Origin: Leucothrix mucor DSM 2157
Lineage (GTDB): Bacteria; Pseudomonadota; Gammaproteobacteria; Thiotrichales; Thiotrichaceae
NCBI RefSeq assembly: GCF_000419525.1
Contig: NZ_ATTE01000001.1
Location: 2,712,655-2,776,654 of the forward strand
DNA: 64,000 nt
Direction of reading: 5' to 3'
How positions within the stretch are numbered: the first letter of the stretch is position 1; each line of letters begins with the position of its first letter. Position numbers and translations under genes: made by a program. Below, piece after piece: positions 28,820 through 37,705 of the stretch. The notes beneath the pieces were generated by a model. It ran no database searches. It saw only the letters and a list, made by a program, of their open reading frames with translations, and was not told where the DNA came from.

Positions 28820-29398
28820 ATGGCACCTGCCAAGAAAACATTACTGACAATGATTTTTGTATTTGTCGCACCGATCGTCATCGGTAGCGTCATGTTTATG
28901 AACGCAGAACGCCTTGGTATGGATACCTCGACTGTTAACTATGGTCAATTAGTACAGCCTCCCGTCAATATCAGCACTGATGGCGTCACCCTTGATGGCC
29001 AGCCGGCTGATCCGGAGAATTTAGCGCGTAATCAATGGACGTTGCTGTATCTTAATCAAGCAGAATGTGGGGACGCTTGCCGCGCCCGTTTGGATTTACT
29101 CAAGCGTATTCGCCTGTTAACCAATGAAGATATGCGCCGGATTCGGACCGTTTCAGTCGGTGATACGCCCTGGACGGATACCGACGCGCTGAAGAACGCC
29201 TACCCTGATTTGATGCTCGCTGAACTAAGCGATGCACCCGATAATTTCCTGAAGCAATTCCCTAAACAGGATGAGCACCCCATTTATCTGATTGACCCAC
29301 TTGGAAATTTAATGATGTATTATGTTGGTGAAGTGCCAGACATCAAAGGCATCATGAAAGATTTCAAACGTATTCTTAAGTACTCTCAAATTGGTTAA
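28820..29398 (+). CDS. Membrane-anchored SCO/thioredoxin-like oxidase assembly protein
   Basis: The 192-residue product has one N-terminal helix (about 7-26) and a periplasmic thioredoxin-like domain. Its AECGDACRARL motif has Cys83 and Cys87 in the CxxxC spacing of SCO copper chaperones. The late segment HPIYLIDPLGNLMMYY fits the SCO/thioredoxin core, though the usual SCO His in DHT is not seen. GGAGAGGA precedes the ATG. Its place between ctaA and ctaB points to copper or redox work on the oxidase. A second, typical SCO protein is encoded near 47.1 kb. Confidence 0.75.
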   Translation: MAPAKKTLLTMIFVFVAPIVIGSVMFMNAERLGMDTSTVNYGQLVQPPVNISTDGVTLDGQPADPENLARNQWTLLYLNQAECGDACRARLDLLKRIRLLTNEDMRRIRTVSVGDTPWTDTDALKNAYPDLMLAELSDAPDNFLKQFPKQDEHPIYLIDPLGNLMMYYVGEVPDIKGIMKDFKRILKYSQIG

Positions 29399-29401
29399 TC
29401 G

Positions 29402-30298
29402 ATGAATCCTGCTCGCCCTACCCTGAAAGACTTCCTGAAGCTTTGTAAACTCAAAGTCGTCGCACTCATTATGCTGACGGCAGTGGTTGGCATGTTTATG
29501 TCCACTACAGGCCTGCCGCCAATGCATTTAGTGATACTGGCTTCCATCGGAATCGCGCTTGCGTCATGCTCAGCTGCGGTGTTTAACCATGTCATCGATC
29601 AACGCATCGATACCATTATGCATCGCACCAAAAAGCGCCCATTGCCTGAAGGCAAGGTCAATACCAAGCAAGCGATTGCGTTTGGCGTATTGATTGGGGT
29701 TATTGGTATCGGCATTTTAGCCATTGGCGTGAATCTGTTGACTGCGGTACTTACCTTTTTCGCACTGATCGGCTATGCGGTGATTTACACCATGTACCTG
29801 AAACGTGCGACGCCACAGAATATCGTGATTGGTGGCGCAGCGGGTGCCGCTCCACCAATTTTAGGCTGGACTGCAATCACCAACTCGGTGGATTTAGGCG
29901 CATTGCTACTGTTTTTGATTGTGTTTATTTGGACGCCGCCACACTTTTGGGCGCTCGCTATTCACCGCCATGAAGAATATGCCAAGGTCGATGTACCAAT
30001 GCTGCCAGTGACACACGGCCTGCCATTCACCCGCCTGCAGATTCTGCTGTACACCATTATTCTGTTTATCGTGACACTGATGCCTTATCTGGTCGGCATG
30101 AGCAGCCTGATTTACTTGGTTGGCGCAGTCGTGCTAGGCGGTGGCTTTCTTTACTACGCAGTTGAAATGCTAAGAACACCGGGTAACGACAAGCTACCCA
30201 TGAAAACCTTTGGCTACTCGATAAACTACTTAATGGCCTTATTTGTGATTTTGCTGGTCGACCATTATTTCCCGCTACATCTTAATCAACTGGTTTGA
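29402..30298 (+). CDS. cyoE: Protoheme IX farnesyltransferase (heme O synthase)
   Basis: Adds the farnesyl group to protoheme to give heme O, the substrate of heme A synthase. The 298-residue UbiA-family protein has about nine membrane helices. The prenyl diphosphate-binding motif NHVIDQRIDTIMHRTKKRP and the later HFWALAIHRHEEYAKVDVPM segment are both diagnostic. It starts 3 nt after the upstream stop codon. CtaB is an equally used name for this protein. Confidence 0.96.
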   Translation: MNPARPTLKDFLKLCKLKVVALIMLTAVVGMFMSTTGLPPMHLVILASIGIALASCSAAVFNHVIDQRIDTIMHRTKKRPLPEGKVNTKQAIAFGVLIGVIGIGILAIGVNLLTAVLTFFALIGYAVIYTMYLKRATPQNIVIGGAAGAAPPILGWTAITNSVDLGALLLFLIVFIWTPPHFWALAIHRHEEYAKVDVPMLPVTHGLPFTRLQILLYTIILFIVTLMPYLVGMSSLIYLVGAVVLGGGFLYYAVEMLRTPGNDKLPMKTFGYSINYLMALFVILLVDHYFPLHLNQLV

Positions 30299-30316
30299 GA
30301 CAAGGAGACATGCACC

Positions 30317-30496
30317 ATGGAATTTCTTAATGCAATCAAGAGCGTAATGGCGGCCTTTATCGGGGTGCAGAAAAAGAAAAACCTGGAGGATGACTTTGCT
30401 AAATCCAGTGCAACGCCGTTTATTGTGGCAGGGCTAATCATGGTGGTGGTGTTTGTTTTGGTCGTTTATACCGTCGTGCAGGTGGTGCTGAGCTAA
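30317..30496 (+). CDS. DUF2970 small membrane protein
   Basis: The 59-residue product starts MEFLNAIKSVMAAFIGVQKK, followed by a charged stretch (KNLEDDFAKS) and one hydrophobic helix (about 34-58). The FIGVQKKKNLEDDF core matches the small DUF2970 family, often found in cytochrome oxidase clusters. AAGGAG lies 9 nt above the ATG. It is the last gene of the ctaA operon. Function is unknown. Confidence 0.82.
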   Translation: MEFLNAIKSVMAAFIGVQKKKNLEDDFAKSSATPFIVAGLIMVVVFVLVVYTVVQVVLS

Positions 30497-30540
30497 GCAT
30501 TATGGCTTAGCGCTCACCAAGTCATAACCATCACGTGACG

Positions 30541-31140
30541 CTAACTCAGTAGCAAGTTTCGATCGCCGACCCGTGCCACATCTTCATCCTGATGCGTGAT
30601 CAACAAGACGGTTTTGTTGGTTGCTTTTGCAGTCTCTCGCACCCAGTCATTAGCAATTAAGCGCGTCGTGGCATCCAGCTCGGCAAAGGGCTCATCCAGC
30701 AACACAATCGGCTCAGGCCTTAATAGCGTGCGCAAAATAGCAATGCGCTGACGCTGGCCGCCGGATAATTTAAGCGGCGACTTATCCAACTGATCGCTGA
30801 CTTCTAATACCTCGGCTGCTACTCTAATCCGCTGCTCAATATCATCACTCACTAATCCAAACTGCAAATTCTGCCAAACACTTAAATGCTCAAACAGATT
30901 ATGCTCCTGAAACAGCATACTGACAGGACGCTGAGTTACTTTAAGTGGCGCAATGGACCGGCCATCCCAGCGGATATCACCTTGATCGACCGCTTCAAAA
31001 CCGGCAATGGCATTCAGTAAAGTCGTTTTACCAACCCCGCTGCGCCCTTGAATCGTGAGGATTTCGCCAACGTCTACCGTGAAGTTATATTTCAGCGCCA
31101 CTTCTTTCCAGCGCACCTCTAAATGATCAATTTCCAGCAT
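30541..31140 (-). CDS. thiQ: Thiamine-type ABC transporter ATP-binding protein
   Basis: The 199-residue ATPase has the Walker A GRSGVGKTTLL, the Q-loop FQEHNLFEHLSV, the signature KLSGGQRQRIAILR, and the Walker B IVLLDEPFAELD. The short length without an extra C-terminal domain and the LFEHLSVWQN segment fit ThiQ. I chose the ATG at 31140 because GGAG lies 8 nt upstream. It overlaps the permease gene by 14 nt. No substrate-binding protein gene is adjacent, so the thiamine assignment rests on family resemblance. Confidence 0.75.
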   Translation of the reverse strand: MLEIDHLEVRWKEVALKYNFTVDVGEILTIQGRSGVGKTTLLNAIAGFEAVDQGDIRWDGRSIAPLKVTQRPVSMLFQEHNLFEHLSVWQNLQFGLVSDDIEQRIRVAAEVLEVSDQLDKSPLKLSGGQRQRIAILRTLLRPEPIVLLDEPFAELDATTRLIANDWVRETAKATNKTVLLITHQDEDVARVGDRNLLLS

Positions 31141-32686
31141 GCTGACGACTCCGTTCAAAATACAGTACGATCATGGCGCACATAATGAGTAACACTGCTG
31201 ACGCCAGCGAAGCATCTGCCATGCGATAGGTGCCGGCTAAGCGGTAAATTAACCAAGGCAGTGTCATCCAATCATCATTACCAAAGATAGCGAAGACGGC
31301 CACATCACCCATGGCAAACAGCAATACCAGTGAAAAGCTAAACCACAGCGTGCTTTTGATCCATGGATACTCAACTTTTAGTCGCGCCCAACCAGTAAGC
31401 TTCAGGGAATCTGCCAAGCGATAATACTGCTGATCAAACTGTAATAAACGCGGCCGTAAATGCTGGGTCGCAAACGGCGTAATGACAACGGCATTAAGCA
31501 GCACCACGAACAACATACCCCAATGATCCAGATCAATTCGCCTTAATAGAAACACATATAAGCCCACTGATAGCACCATCGCAGGCGCTAACAAGGTGTG
31601 CATGCCTAGCCATTCGTAGGTTAGCTGTCGCTTTACCTTTCCGGCCATGGCTGCTTGACGCAAAGGAATTAAGCTACCATAGGACAGCGCCAAAGCCAGC
31701 AGCGCGCTAATTAACGCCGCCAGCAAAGTCACCAATGCAGGCTGCGCAATCGACCATGCATTGAACGTTTTCCAGTTCATCTCGCTAATACCCGGAATAA
31801 GCGCCAGCATGGGCAGCAGCAAAATACACCACATCGTGCCATATAACAGCGCATTCCAAAGCTTCATGAGCGGCGAGGCTTCCGGTACCCAGCGACGGGA
31901 AACGGTTTCTACCGATAACCAGTTAGCTGAACCCCAGCGTGAAACTATCACATACAGCAGGCTTGTAATGGCAAATTGTACCCAAGCCAAGGCCAGCACC
32001 TCAGGAATATTAAAATCGTACTTCAACGCCTGATACATAGCGACTTCCAACGTTGTCGCCTGCGGCCCACCACCTAAAGCCAGCACCACACCAAAACTGT
32101 TAAAACACAGCACCGCAATAAACCCAAACATCCGCAGAAACGTCGCGCGCAAGCTGGCCACCTCCACAAAGCGCAACCGCTGCCAGCGGTTTAACTTAAG
32201 TTGTGCAGCCAGCTTCCAACTGGTATCGGGAATATTGTTCATTTGCTGATACAGCGCGCGCACGGCAAAAGGTAGATTTAGATAGACGTGAGCAATTAAG
32301 ATGCCGTGCAAACCATACAGACTCCAACTTTCCGGCAAACCATCGATTAGCAAGCCAGAGCGCCCCAATAGCACGACTAAACCGGTAATTAGTACCAGCG
32401 TCGGTATGATGAAACACAATAGGCACAGGCTTAAAAAGCCCGCTTTAAAGGGAAGTTTTGGGGAGTAATAAAGCGCGCGCGCCACCGGCCAAGCCAGTAA
32501 CACCGAGAGCAAGGCACTGAGCACCGCCTGCTTTAAAGAGAAGCCCAGAATTGACCAAAAGTAAGAATCGTGTAATAAGGCCCAATCAGCGCTATTTCCA
32601 CCATCAAAACCGATCAGGCCATAGAATGATAGCGTAGTCACTGACACTAAAAACAACACACTGAGTTTGCCGAAAAACTCCGTCAT
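31127..32686 (-). CDS. thiP: Thiamine-type ABC transporter permease
   Basis: The 519-residue protein has about twelve membrane helices and two permease halves. The first half contains the loop with LNRWQRLRFVEVASLRATFLR and GGGPQATTLEVAMYQA, the second LKLTGWARLKVEYPWIKSTL. A duplicated BPD domain in one chain is characteristic of ThiP and ferric-ion permeases of the FbpB type. The GGGPQATTLEVA segment favours ThiP. The matching periplasmic ThiB gene is not in this neighbourhood. Confidence 0.75.
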   Translation of the reverse strand: MTEFFGKLSVLFLVSVTTLSFYGLIGFDGGNSADWALLHDSYFWSILGFSLKQAVLSALLSVLLAWPVARALYYSPKLPFKAGFLSLCLLCFIIPTLVLITGLVVLLGRSGLLIDGLPESWSLYGLHGILIAHVYLNLPFAVRALYQQMNNIPDTSWKLAAQLKLNRWQRLRFVEVASLRATFLRMFGFIAVLCFNSFGVVLALGGGPQATTLEVAMYQALKYDFNIPEVLALAWVQFAITSLLYVIVSRWGSANWLSVETVSRRWVPEASPLMKLWNALLYGTMWCILLLPMLALIPGISEMNWKTFNAWSIAQPALVTLLAALISALLALALSYGSLIPLRQAAMAGKVKRQLTYEWLGMHTLLAPAMVLSVGLYVFLLRRIDLDHWGMLFVVLLNAVVITPFATQHLRPRLLQFDQQYYRLADSLKLTGWARLKVEYPWIKSTLWFSFSLVLLFAMGDVAVFAIFGNDDWMTLPWLIYRLAGTYRMADASLASAVLLIMCAMIVLYFERSRQHAGN

Positions 32687-32743
32687 AACACTACTGGCTC
32701 GGGCGTAAAGCGGCGATTATAGAACATGCCAAAGGAACATACT

Positions 32744-33613
32744 ATGCAGCAACACTGGCAGGCCCGAATCAATAACGCGCTACAGCAAAATTACCAGTGG
32801 ACGGCTTTTGCAAAAGGTAGCAGTAATCAGTTGTTTAAGGGCATTAATCAAGACTCTGCAAACGCTCCTGTGCTAATTGCCAGAATTAATGGAGCGAATG
32901 CGATTACGCCTGGGGTTAATCGGCGTCGTGAATCGGTATTGCTGGATGAGTTAAAGCACTTTAAATGGGCACCGCAGATCATTCGCAATGCGCCTGAGGA
33001 AGGCTGGTGTGTGATGCGTTGTTATGAGCCGCTTATTGCGAAGTCATTAACGGCACCTCAGCAACAACAGTTATTAGCAGCGATTGCAGAGCTGCAAAGC
33101 ATTCAACCGTATAATCCAGATGGCTTACTTACTATTGATTACCATCAGTTGATGCTGGAAAACTACCAATCGCTGGCGGTACAACTTAATGATCGTGAGG
33201 CGTTAGAACAGATTGCAGTATTTGAACGGGGTTTATTTGGATTACCTAAGCTACCACTCTGCTTAGTGCATCATGACTTACATATGGGAAATCTGGCGCT
33301 CAATACCAACACCAAAAGCACCTTCTCTGAAAGCGCCACGCACGAACAAATCCCTGAGATCAGCTCTCTAAAGTCAGATGAGCAAGTGATTATTTTAGAT
33401 TGGGAATATGGCGGACTAGGAAATGCATGGTTTGATGCTGCCGCCATGCATCGCTTTCTTAAGGTCTCACCGGAGGATTTAATAAAACTTCCGGCCTTCA
33501 GCACATTTAATACCGAAGCCTTTAATCATGGACTCAATGCGGCCATCAAACTCAGTGAAACGATTGATGCACTTTGGTATTGGGCCAGAGAAATAAACCA
33601 ACAGTGTGAATAA
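32744..33613 (+). CDS. Aminoglycoside-phosphotransferase-fold kinase, possibly thiamine kinase
   Basis: The 289-residue product has the kinase motifs LVHHDLHMGNLAL (catalytic Asp) and VIILDWEYGGLGNAWFD (metal-binding Asp). I chose the ATG at 32744 over 32726 because AAAGGA lies 7 nt upstream. It is transcribed away from the ThiP gene, so a role in phosphorylating imported thiamine (ThiK-like) is reasonable. Choline or another small alcohol could instead be the substrate, since the fold alone does not tell. Confidence 0.7.
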   Translation: MQQHWQARINNALQQNYQWTAFAKGSSNQLFKGINQDSANAPVLIARINGANAITPGVNRRRESVLLDELKHFKWAPQIIRNAPEEGWCVMRCYEPLIAKSLTAPQQQQLLAAIAELQSIQPYNPDGLLTIDYHQLMLENYQSLAVQLNDREALEQIAVFERGLFGLPKLPLCLVHHDLHMGNLALNTNTKSTFSESATHEQIPEISSLKSDEQVIILDWEYGGLGNAWFDAAAMHRFLKVSPEDLIKLPAFSTFNTEAFNHGLNAAIKLSETIDALWYWAREINQQCE

Positions 33614-33708
33614 GACCCAACCACCGTGGAGCTGAAACCATGACAGATAGCATATAAACAACACTCACTAAATGATTAGACTCTCTAGCAATCCAAAAAA
33701 TACAAACC

Positions 33709-33771
33709 TAACAACTAACAACTAACAACTAACAACTAACAACTAACAACTAACAACTAACAACTAACAAT
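33709..33771. repeat. Tandem heptamer repeat, (TAACAAC)8
   Basis: Eight perfect copies of TAACAAC run from 33709 to 33764 and end in a ninth with one change (TAACAAT). The array sits in the gap after the kinase gene and abuts the stop codon of the GDYXXLXY gene. Confidence 0.98.
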
Positions 33772-34271
33772 TATTCAACCAGCGATCGTTCACCAATGCG
33801 CTGCAAATTTTCATCGCGCATTTCAACCAGTACCGAGTCGCCACCCTTATTCACCCGAAACTCGCCAAAGCGTGCAGCTTCAAACAGCTTCGCCTGCCCT
33901 TCCTGAAAAAAGAATGCATTGGTGGCAAACTTCACCTGCCCTTTACGCAAGCGATAACGCATCCGCACTTCGCCATTATTCAACGCAGAAAGGTCATCCA
34001 ACCGCACAAAGCGCCCCACCCCTTTTTCATCCGGCTTAAGAATCACAAAGCCATTGATCTGCTTGCTGCTAAGAATTTGATCTTGCGCTTCTGAGGCGAC
34101 CGCAAAGCGCAGTGCCATATAATCACCCTGCATTAGCGAGCGCGGATCAACCGGCGCTAACTGCAAAATGACACTATCACCTTTGGTAACCAGCATCTCA
34201 CGTGAATAAATCGAATAATTCACCACTGCCAGAACGACAAGACCAATTAAAATCACCCATAATTTACGCAT
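33771..34271 (-). CDS. GDYXXLXY domain protein
   Basis: The 166-residue product has an N-terminal membrane helix (about 5-22), then a domain with the naming motif (LMQGDYMALRF, with Phe in place of the final Tyr). The family is membrane-anchored and of unknown function, usually encoded with DUF2157 and DUF4401 proteins as it is here. The start overlaps the DUF4401 gene by 8 nt. The gene ends at the edge of a heptamer repeat array. Confidence 0.85.
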   Translation of the reverse strand: MRKLWVILIGLVVLAVVNYSIYSREMLVTKGDSVILQLAPVDPRSLMQGDYMALRFAVASEAQDQILSSKQINGFVILKPDEKGVGRFVRLDDLSALNNGEVRMRYRLRKGQVKFATNAFFFQEGQAKLFEAARFGEFRVNKGGDSVLVEMRDENLQRIGERSLVE

Positions 34272-35373
34272 CAGTCTGCTCCACTCGTGGCCATAAACGA
34301 TGCAGAACCTGACGCACCAGCAACAAACCTAATCCACTAAAAAACAGCAAAATCGACTTATATAACAAGGTCAAATGAAGCAGGTAATAAAACTGTGAAA
34401 CGAATGCGACGACGGTCACCAAGCCAATTCCGGTAATAATATTATTACCATGCGCAAAGCCCAGTAGCACCAACGTTACACCAATGGTAATTCCCGGAGC
34501 TTGTGCGCCAATCAAACCAAACACTATTGCCAAACCAATCGCGGCAATACCCACCCGCCCCGATAGAGATAAGCGCTCACGCTGTAACAACACGACAACT
34601 ACCGCGACTAAAACAACGCCAAGCAATAAGCCCGACAACCATTCGCCCCACTCACCGCCGAGTGCTCGAATGCCAAACACCTCTTGCCAGAAATGTCCTT
34701 CATTCCAAAAATAATTCTGTGTGAGCAAGTGTGCGACACTCACCAATACCAACGCATAGCCCAGCGCCCGCGACTGCTCACCAAAGCGCGCCCAGTGAAA
34801 TTCTTTTAGCCAGACCACCGATGCGCCAGCCATTAACAGCACTAATGTAAACGGAAACAATCCATATTGATTGCTTAAGAATGCCAGCGAACCCACACCA
34901 ATCACCGCCGACCACACTCGGTGCAAATAATTTGGTACCAGCAAAAACAATACCGTATGCAAAGCAACTAATATGAGTGCCACCCAACGCACTTGATAGA
35001 CAAAGTCTTTCACGCTATCGAACAGGTTAAGCCCTCTCATGGCGCTGTAAATTAGCAACGATTGCCCAGCTAAACTCACGGCGAAGGCAAATTGCTCAGT
35101 GAAATCATTGTGCTTAACGGCGCGATACATGACGACCGCCAGCGAACAGGCCGCAATGCCCATTACCGTAGCGGCAACAACCGAGTCCATAACCAGTGCA
35201 AAGCCACTAAACAAAGCACTCAGCAGAAAAATCGCCCCAACCCAGCCAGCAATACCCAACATAGTGCGTACATACCACGGGGCATTATCTTCAGTTTCAG
35301 GCGGCTCTGCGCCCTGCACTAATTGATGGCTTAATAAGGTGTTCCAGAGTTTCATGGTTGATGACTGCTTCAT
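34264..35373 (-). CDS. DUF4401 multi-pass membrane protein
   Basis: The 369-residue product has about eleven hydrophobic helices with short loops and a soluble N-terminus (MKQSSTMKLWNTLLSHQLVQ). The sequence and position between DUF2157 and GDYXXLXY genes support the DUF4401 call. No catalytic motif is seen. The start overlaps the DUF2157 stop codon by 4 nt (ATGA). The second in-frame Met (residue 7) is an alternative start. Confidence 0.82.
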   Translation of the reverse strand: MKQSSTMKLWNTLLSHQLVQGAEPPETEDNAPWYVRTMLGIAGWVGAIFLLSALFSGFALVMDSVVAATVMGIAACSLAVVMYRAVKHNDFTEQFAFAVSLAGQSLLIYSAMRGLNLFDSVKDFVYQVRWVALILVALHTVLFLLVPNYLHRVWSAVIGVGSLAFLSNQYGLFPFTLVLLMAGASVVWLKEFHWARFGEQSRALGYALVLVSVAHLLTQNYFWNEGHFWQEVFGIRALGGEWGEWLSGLLLGVVLVAVVVVLLQRERLSLSGRVGIAAIGLAIVFGLIGAQAPGITIGVTLVLLGFAHGNNIITGIGLVTVVAFVSQFYYLLHLTLLYKSILLFFSGLGLLLVRQVLHRLWPRVEQTDA

Positions 35374-36353
35374 GTCTGTGCCTCATTCACAATGCGCTTT
35401 AACCACACCGCCCCCATTGCCGAAAAGCCAATCACCGTTAAACTAATAATTAACAAGCCGGCTACGTTATCCAGCACGCCATGGAACAGCATGCGGCCAA
35501 TCGCCACATTCAATACGGCTACAACGGATAACACACCAATCGCTAACACATATACATCCAGCACTTTACGGCGATACCAGAAATAAGCGGCGGCCATCCA
35601 AGCCAGCCAAGCAATGATACCGACCATAAATCGCGTCCAGCCATCATCAACCAGCACTAAGATGGCGATTGATGTGATGAGACCACAGCTAACAGTTGCC
35701 AATAAACGCGTCATCCAGCGCAGACTGCGGCGGCTTTGCCCTTGAGCAATCACCCATTCCCAGACGATCAAGGCACAGGTATTAATCACAAACAAGATCC
35801 ACAACAGCTGCTCAACGCCCGACCACCAATTAAACCAGCGTCCGAAGGTATCGAAATACAGCACGAGGGAGAGATTCACCAGTAGCAGCCACAATACCCA
35901 CAAGCCATCGAAGCGCCCAAGCAAAGTCCATGGCAGAATCAATAAGGCCCAAATAGTGAATAATTCATAGGTATCAGCCCCGGTTTGATAGGTTTGACCG
36001 ATTAAAGCCAGCAATACCCCTACAAACACCGAGGCCATCATTAGCGCCACTCGTCCGGATATTTTCTCCAAACCCAGCCACCAAACAGCCCCCATCGAAA
36101 TCACAATTAGCGCTTCAACCAACAAAAAGCGGGTGAAGCGCCCGAGGTTTTCCCAGTTATAAGCAAAGAAGAATATGACACCGCAGACCGTGAGCAACCC
36201 ACCCAAGCCCAGTAGCAACATATCCAGAAAACGTCGCCAGTCCGTCTGGCTGGGCACCGCATCGCCAAGCCGCATTGCGCGAGGCAAGTCGGCTGCCGAT
36301 ATTTGTGCTTGTTCAGCCCATTCCAGCAGAAGCTGGCGATTGCTTTTTCTCAT
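35370..36353 (-). CDS. DUF2157 multi-pass membrane protein
   Basis: The 327-residue product has a short soluble N-terminal segment (MRKSNRQLLLEWAEQAQISA) and about ten hydrophobic helices. The N-terminal motif LLLGLGGLLTVCGVIFFFAYNWENLGRF fits DUF2157. GGGGGA lies 9 nt above the ATG. It begins 27 nt below panB, so panB, DUF2157, DUF4401 and GDYXXLXY probably form one transcript. The function is unknown. Confidence 0.85.
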   Translation of the reverse strand: MRKSNRQLLLEWAEQAQISAADLPRAMRLGDAVPSQTDWRRFLDMLLLGLGGLLTVCGVIFFFAYNWENLGRFTRFLLVEALIVISMGAVWWLGLEKISGRVALMMASVFVGVLLALIGQTYQTGADTYELFTIWALLILPWTLLGRFDGLWVLWLLLVNLSLVLYFDTFGRWFNWWSGVEQLLWILFVINTCALIVWEWVIAQGQSRRSLRWMTRLLATVSCGLITSIAILVLVDDGWTRFMVGIIAWLAWMAAAYFWYRRKVLDVYVLAIGVLSVVAVLNVAIGRMLFHGVLDNVAGLLIISLTVIGFSAMGAVWLKRIVNEAQT

Positions 36354-36380
36354 AACTGGCGATCCCCCATGATCGCAGTC

Positions 36381-37196
36381 TTACTCGTAACTGTGCTCTG
36401 GCCCCGGGAAGCTACCATCTCTCACTTGCTCAACATATAACTTGAGCGCCGCTTGAATATCGCCATCGGTATCTCTCAGGAAGTTTTTAACGAACTTCGC
36501 AGGACGTCCAGGCCATAAGCCCATCATGTCGTGCCAGACCATAATCTGGCCATCGGTCTTCGCGCCTGCACCGATTCCAATCACCGGAATGCGTAGCGCT
36601 TTAGTAATACGTTGACCAAGGTCTTCCGGGACGCATTCCAGCAATAAAACACTGGCACCCGCCTCTTGCAGCGTCAGCGCTTCAGTCACCATGGTTTGCG
36701 CCGCATCCGGGTCACGCCCCTGCACCGAGTAACCACCTAAATGATTCACCGACTGTGGCGTTAAGCCCATGTGTGCACAGACCGGAATACCACGCTCAGA
36801 CAGTAAATGCGTGGACTCAGCCAGCCAAGCGCCGCCTTCCAGCTTCACGATATGCGCGCCTTCACTCATCAATACCGCTGCATTTTTCAGGCTGACGTCT
36901 TCTGAGTAGTAACTCATAAAGGGCATATCCGCCATAATCATACTGCCCACATTGCCACGTCGTACGCAGCGAATGTGGTAAGCAATATCTTGTATGGTGA
37001 CTGGCAGGCTGCTGTCATGACCCTGAATAACCATTCCCAGTGAATCCCCAACCAGAATGACTTCAACGCCGGCCTTGCTGGTCGCATAAGCCGAGCAATA
37101 GTCATAAGCCGTGAGACAACTAAACTTCTCACCGGCAGCTTTCAACTTGGCTAGCGTCTTGATTGTGACCGCTTGTGGTGAATTGTGAACTGACAT
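36381..37196 (-). CDS. panB: 3-methyl-2-oxobutanoate hydroxymethyltransferase
   Basis: Makes ketopantoate in pantothenate and coenzyme A synthesis. The 271-residue product has the Mg-binding motif VILVGDSLGMVIQGHDSSLPV and the catalytic Glu in LLLECVPEDLG. GIGAGAKTDGQIMVWHDMMGL is also diagnostic. No panC follows; the next genes are membrane proteins of unknown function. An ATG overlap is absent on either side. Confidence 0.96.
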   Translation of the reverse strand: MSVHNSPQAVTIKTLAKLKAAGEKFSCLTAYDYCSAYATSKAGVEVILVGDSLGMVIQGHDSSLPVTIQDIAYHIRCVRRGNVGSMIMADMPFMSYYSEDVSLKNAAVLMSEGAHIVKLEGGAWLAESTHLLSERGIPVCAHMGLTPQSVNHLGGYSVQGRDPDAAQTMVTEALTLQEAGASVLLLECVPEDLGQRITKALRIPVIGIGAGAKTDGQIMVWHDMMGLWPGRPAKFVKNFLRDTDGDIQAALKLYVEQVRDGSFPGPEHSYE

Positions 37197-37289
37197 AGCG
37201 CGCTCTCCGCGAAATTACCAAAGGGTCATCATAACAAATCTGTAGTTCAACCATAGAACAGTTTGCCCAAATGCCCCCACTGAATCAGA

Positions 37290-37622
37290 CTATTTACGGC
37301 GCAAGCCTAAAACCAGTCCCAGACCAGCCATTGCAGCAGAAGATAAGTTAGCCGTGATAAAGTTTTTCAAGCCGCCAAGGTGTGGCGAAACCCAGGCAAT
37401 CATGTTGTTGTAGACGCCTTCAAAGCTATCCCAATTCACATTGATAATGCCATTGTATTGCAGCAGGAAAAGCGCGATAAACAGCGTGCCTGCGGCGAAA
37501 AATAAGACTTTAAGAAAGGTACGAGCTGCAAATCCAATTGCAAAGCCGACGAAGAAACTAAACCCCATATAGGCCGCTAAGGCGACCCAATTACCCGCTT
37601 CGATGGTTTGTTGTGGTTCCAT
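37290..37622 (-). CDS. FUN14 family small membrane protein
   Basis: The 110-residue product starts MEPQQTIEAGNWVALAAYMG. It has a Gly-rich amphipathic helix (SFFVGFAIGFAARTFLKV), a hydrophobic helix, the motif LLQYNGIINVNWDSFEGVYNN, and a C-terminal helix (SSAAMAGLGLVLGLRRK). This pattern matches FUN14-domain proteins, whose bacterial role is unknown. I chose the ATG at 37622 because longer readings would run into the divergent dusA gene. Confidence 0.72.
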   Translation of the reverse strand: MEPQQTIEAGNWVALAAYMGFSFFVGFAIGFAARTFLKVLFFAAGTLFIALFLLQYNGIINVNWDSFEGVYNNMIAWVSPHLGGLKNFITANLSSAAMAGLGLVLGLRRK

Positions 37623-37705
37623 TATTATTATCCAAACGAAAATATTCATCCGAATACTAGCGCGTTCAGATATAATTTTCCCCTTTTTCAGACAGGCATG
37701 ATGCT

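Noticed and set aside
30490-30515. Terminator between the DUF2970 and thiQ genes
   Set aside because: The pairing GCTAAGC/GCTTAGC is 7 bp with no T run on either side.
33709-33771. CRISPR array
   Set aside because: The heptamers are directly adjacent with no spacers, so this is a simple tandem repeat.
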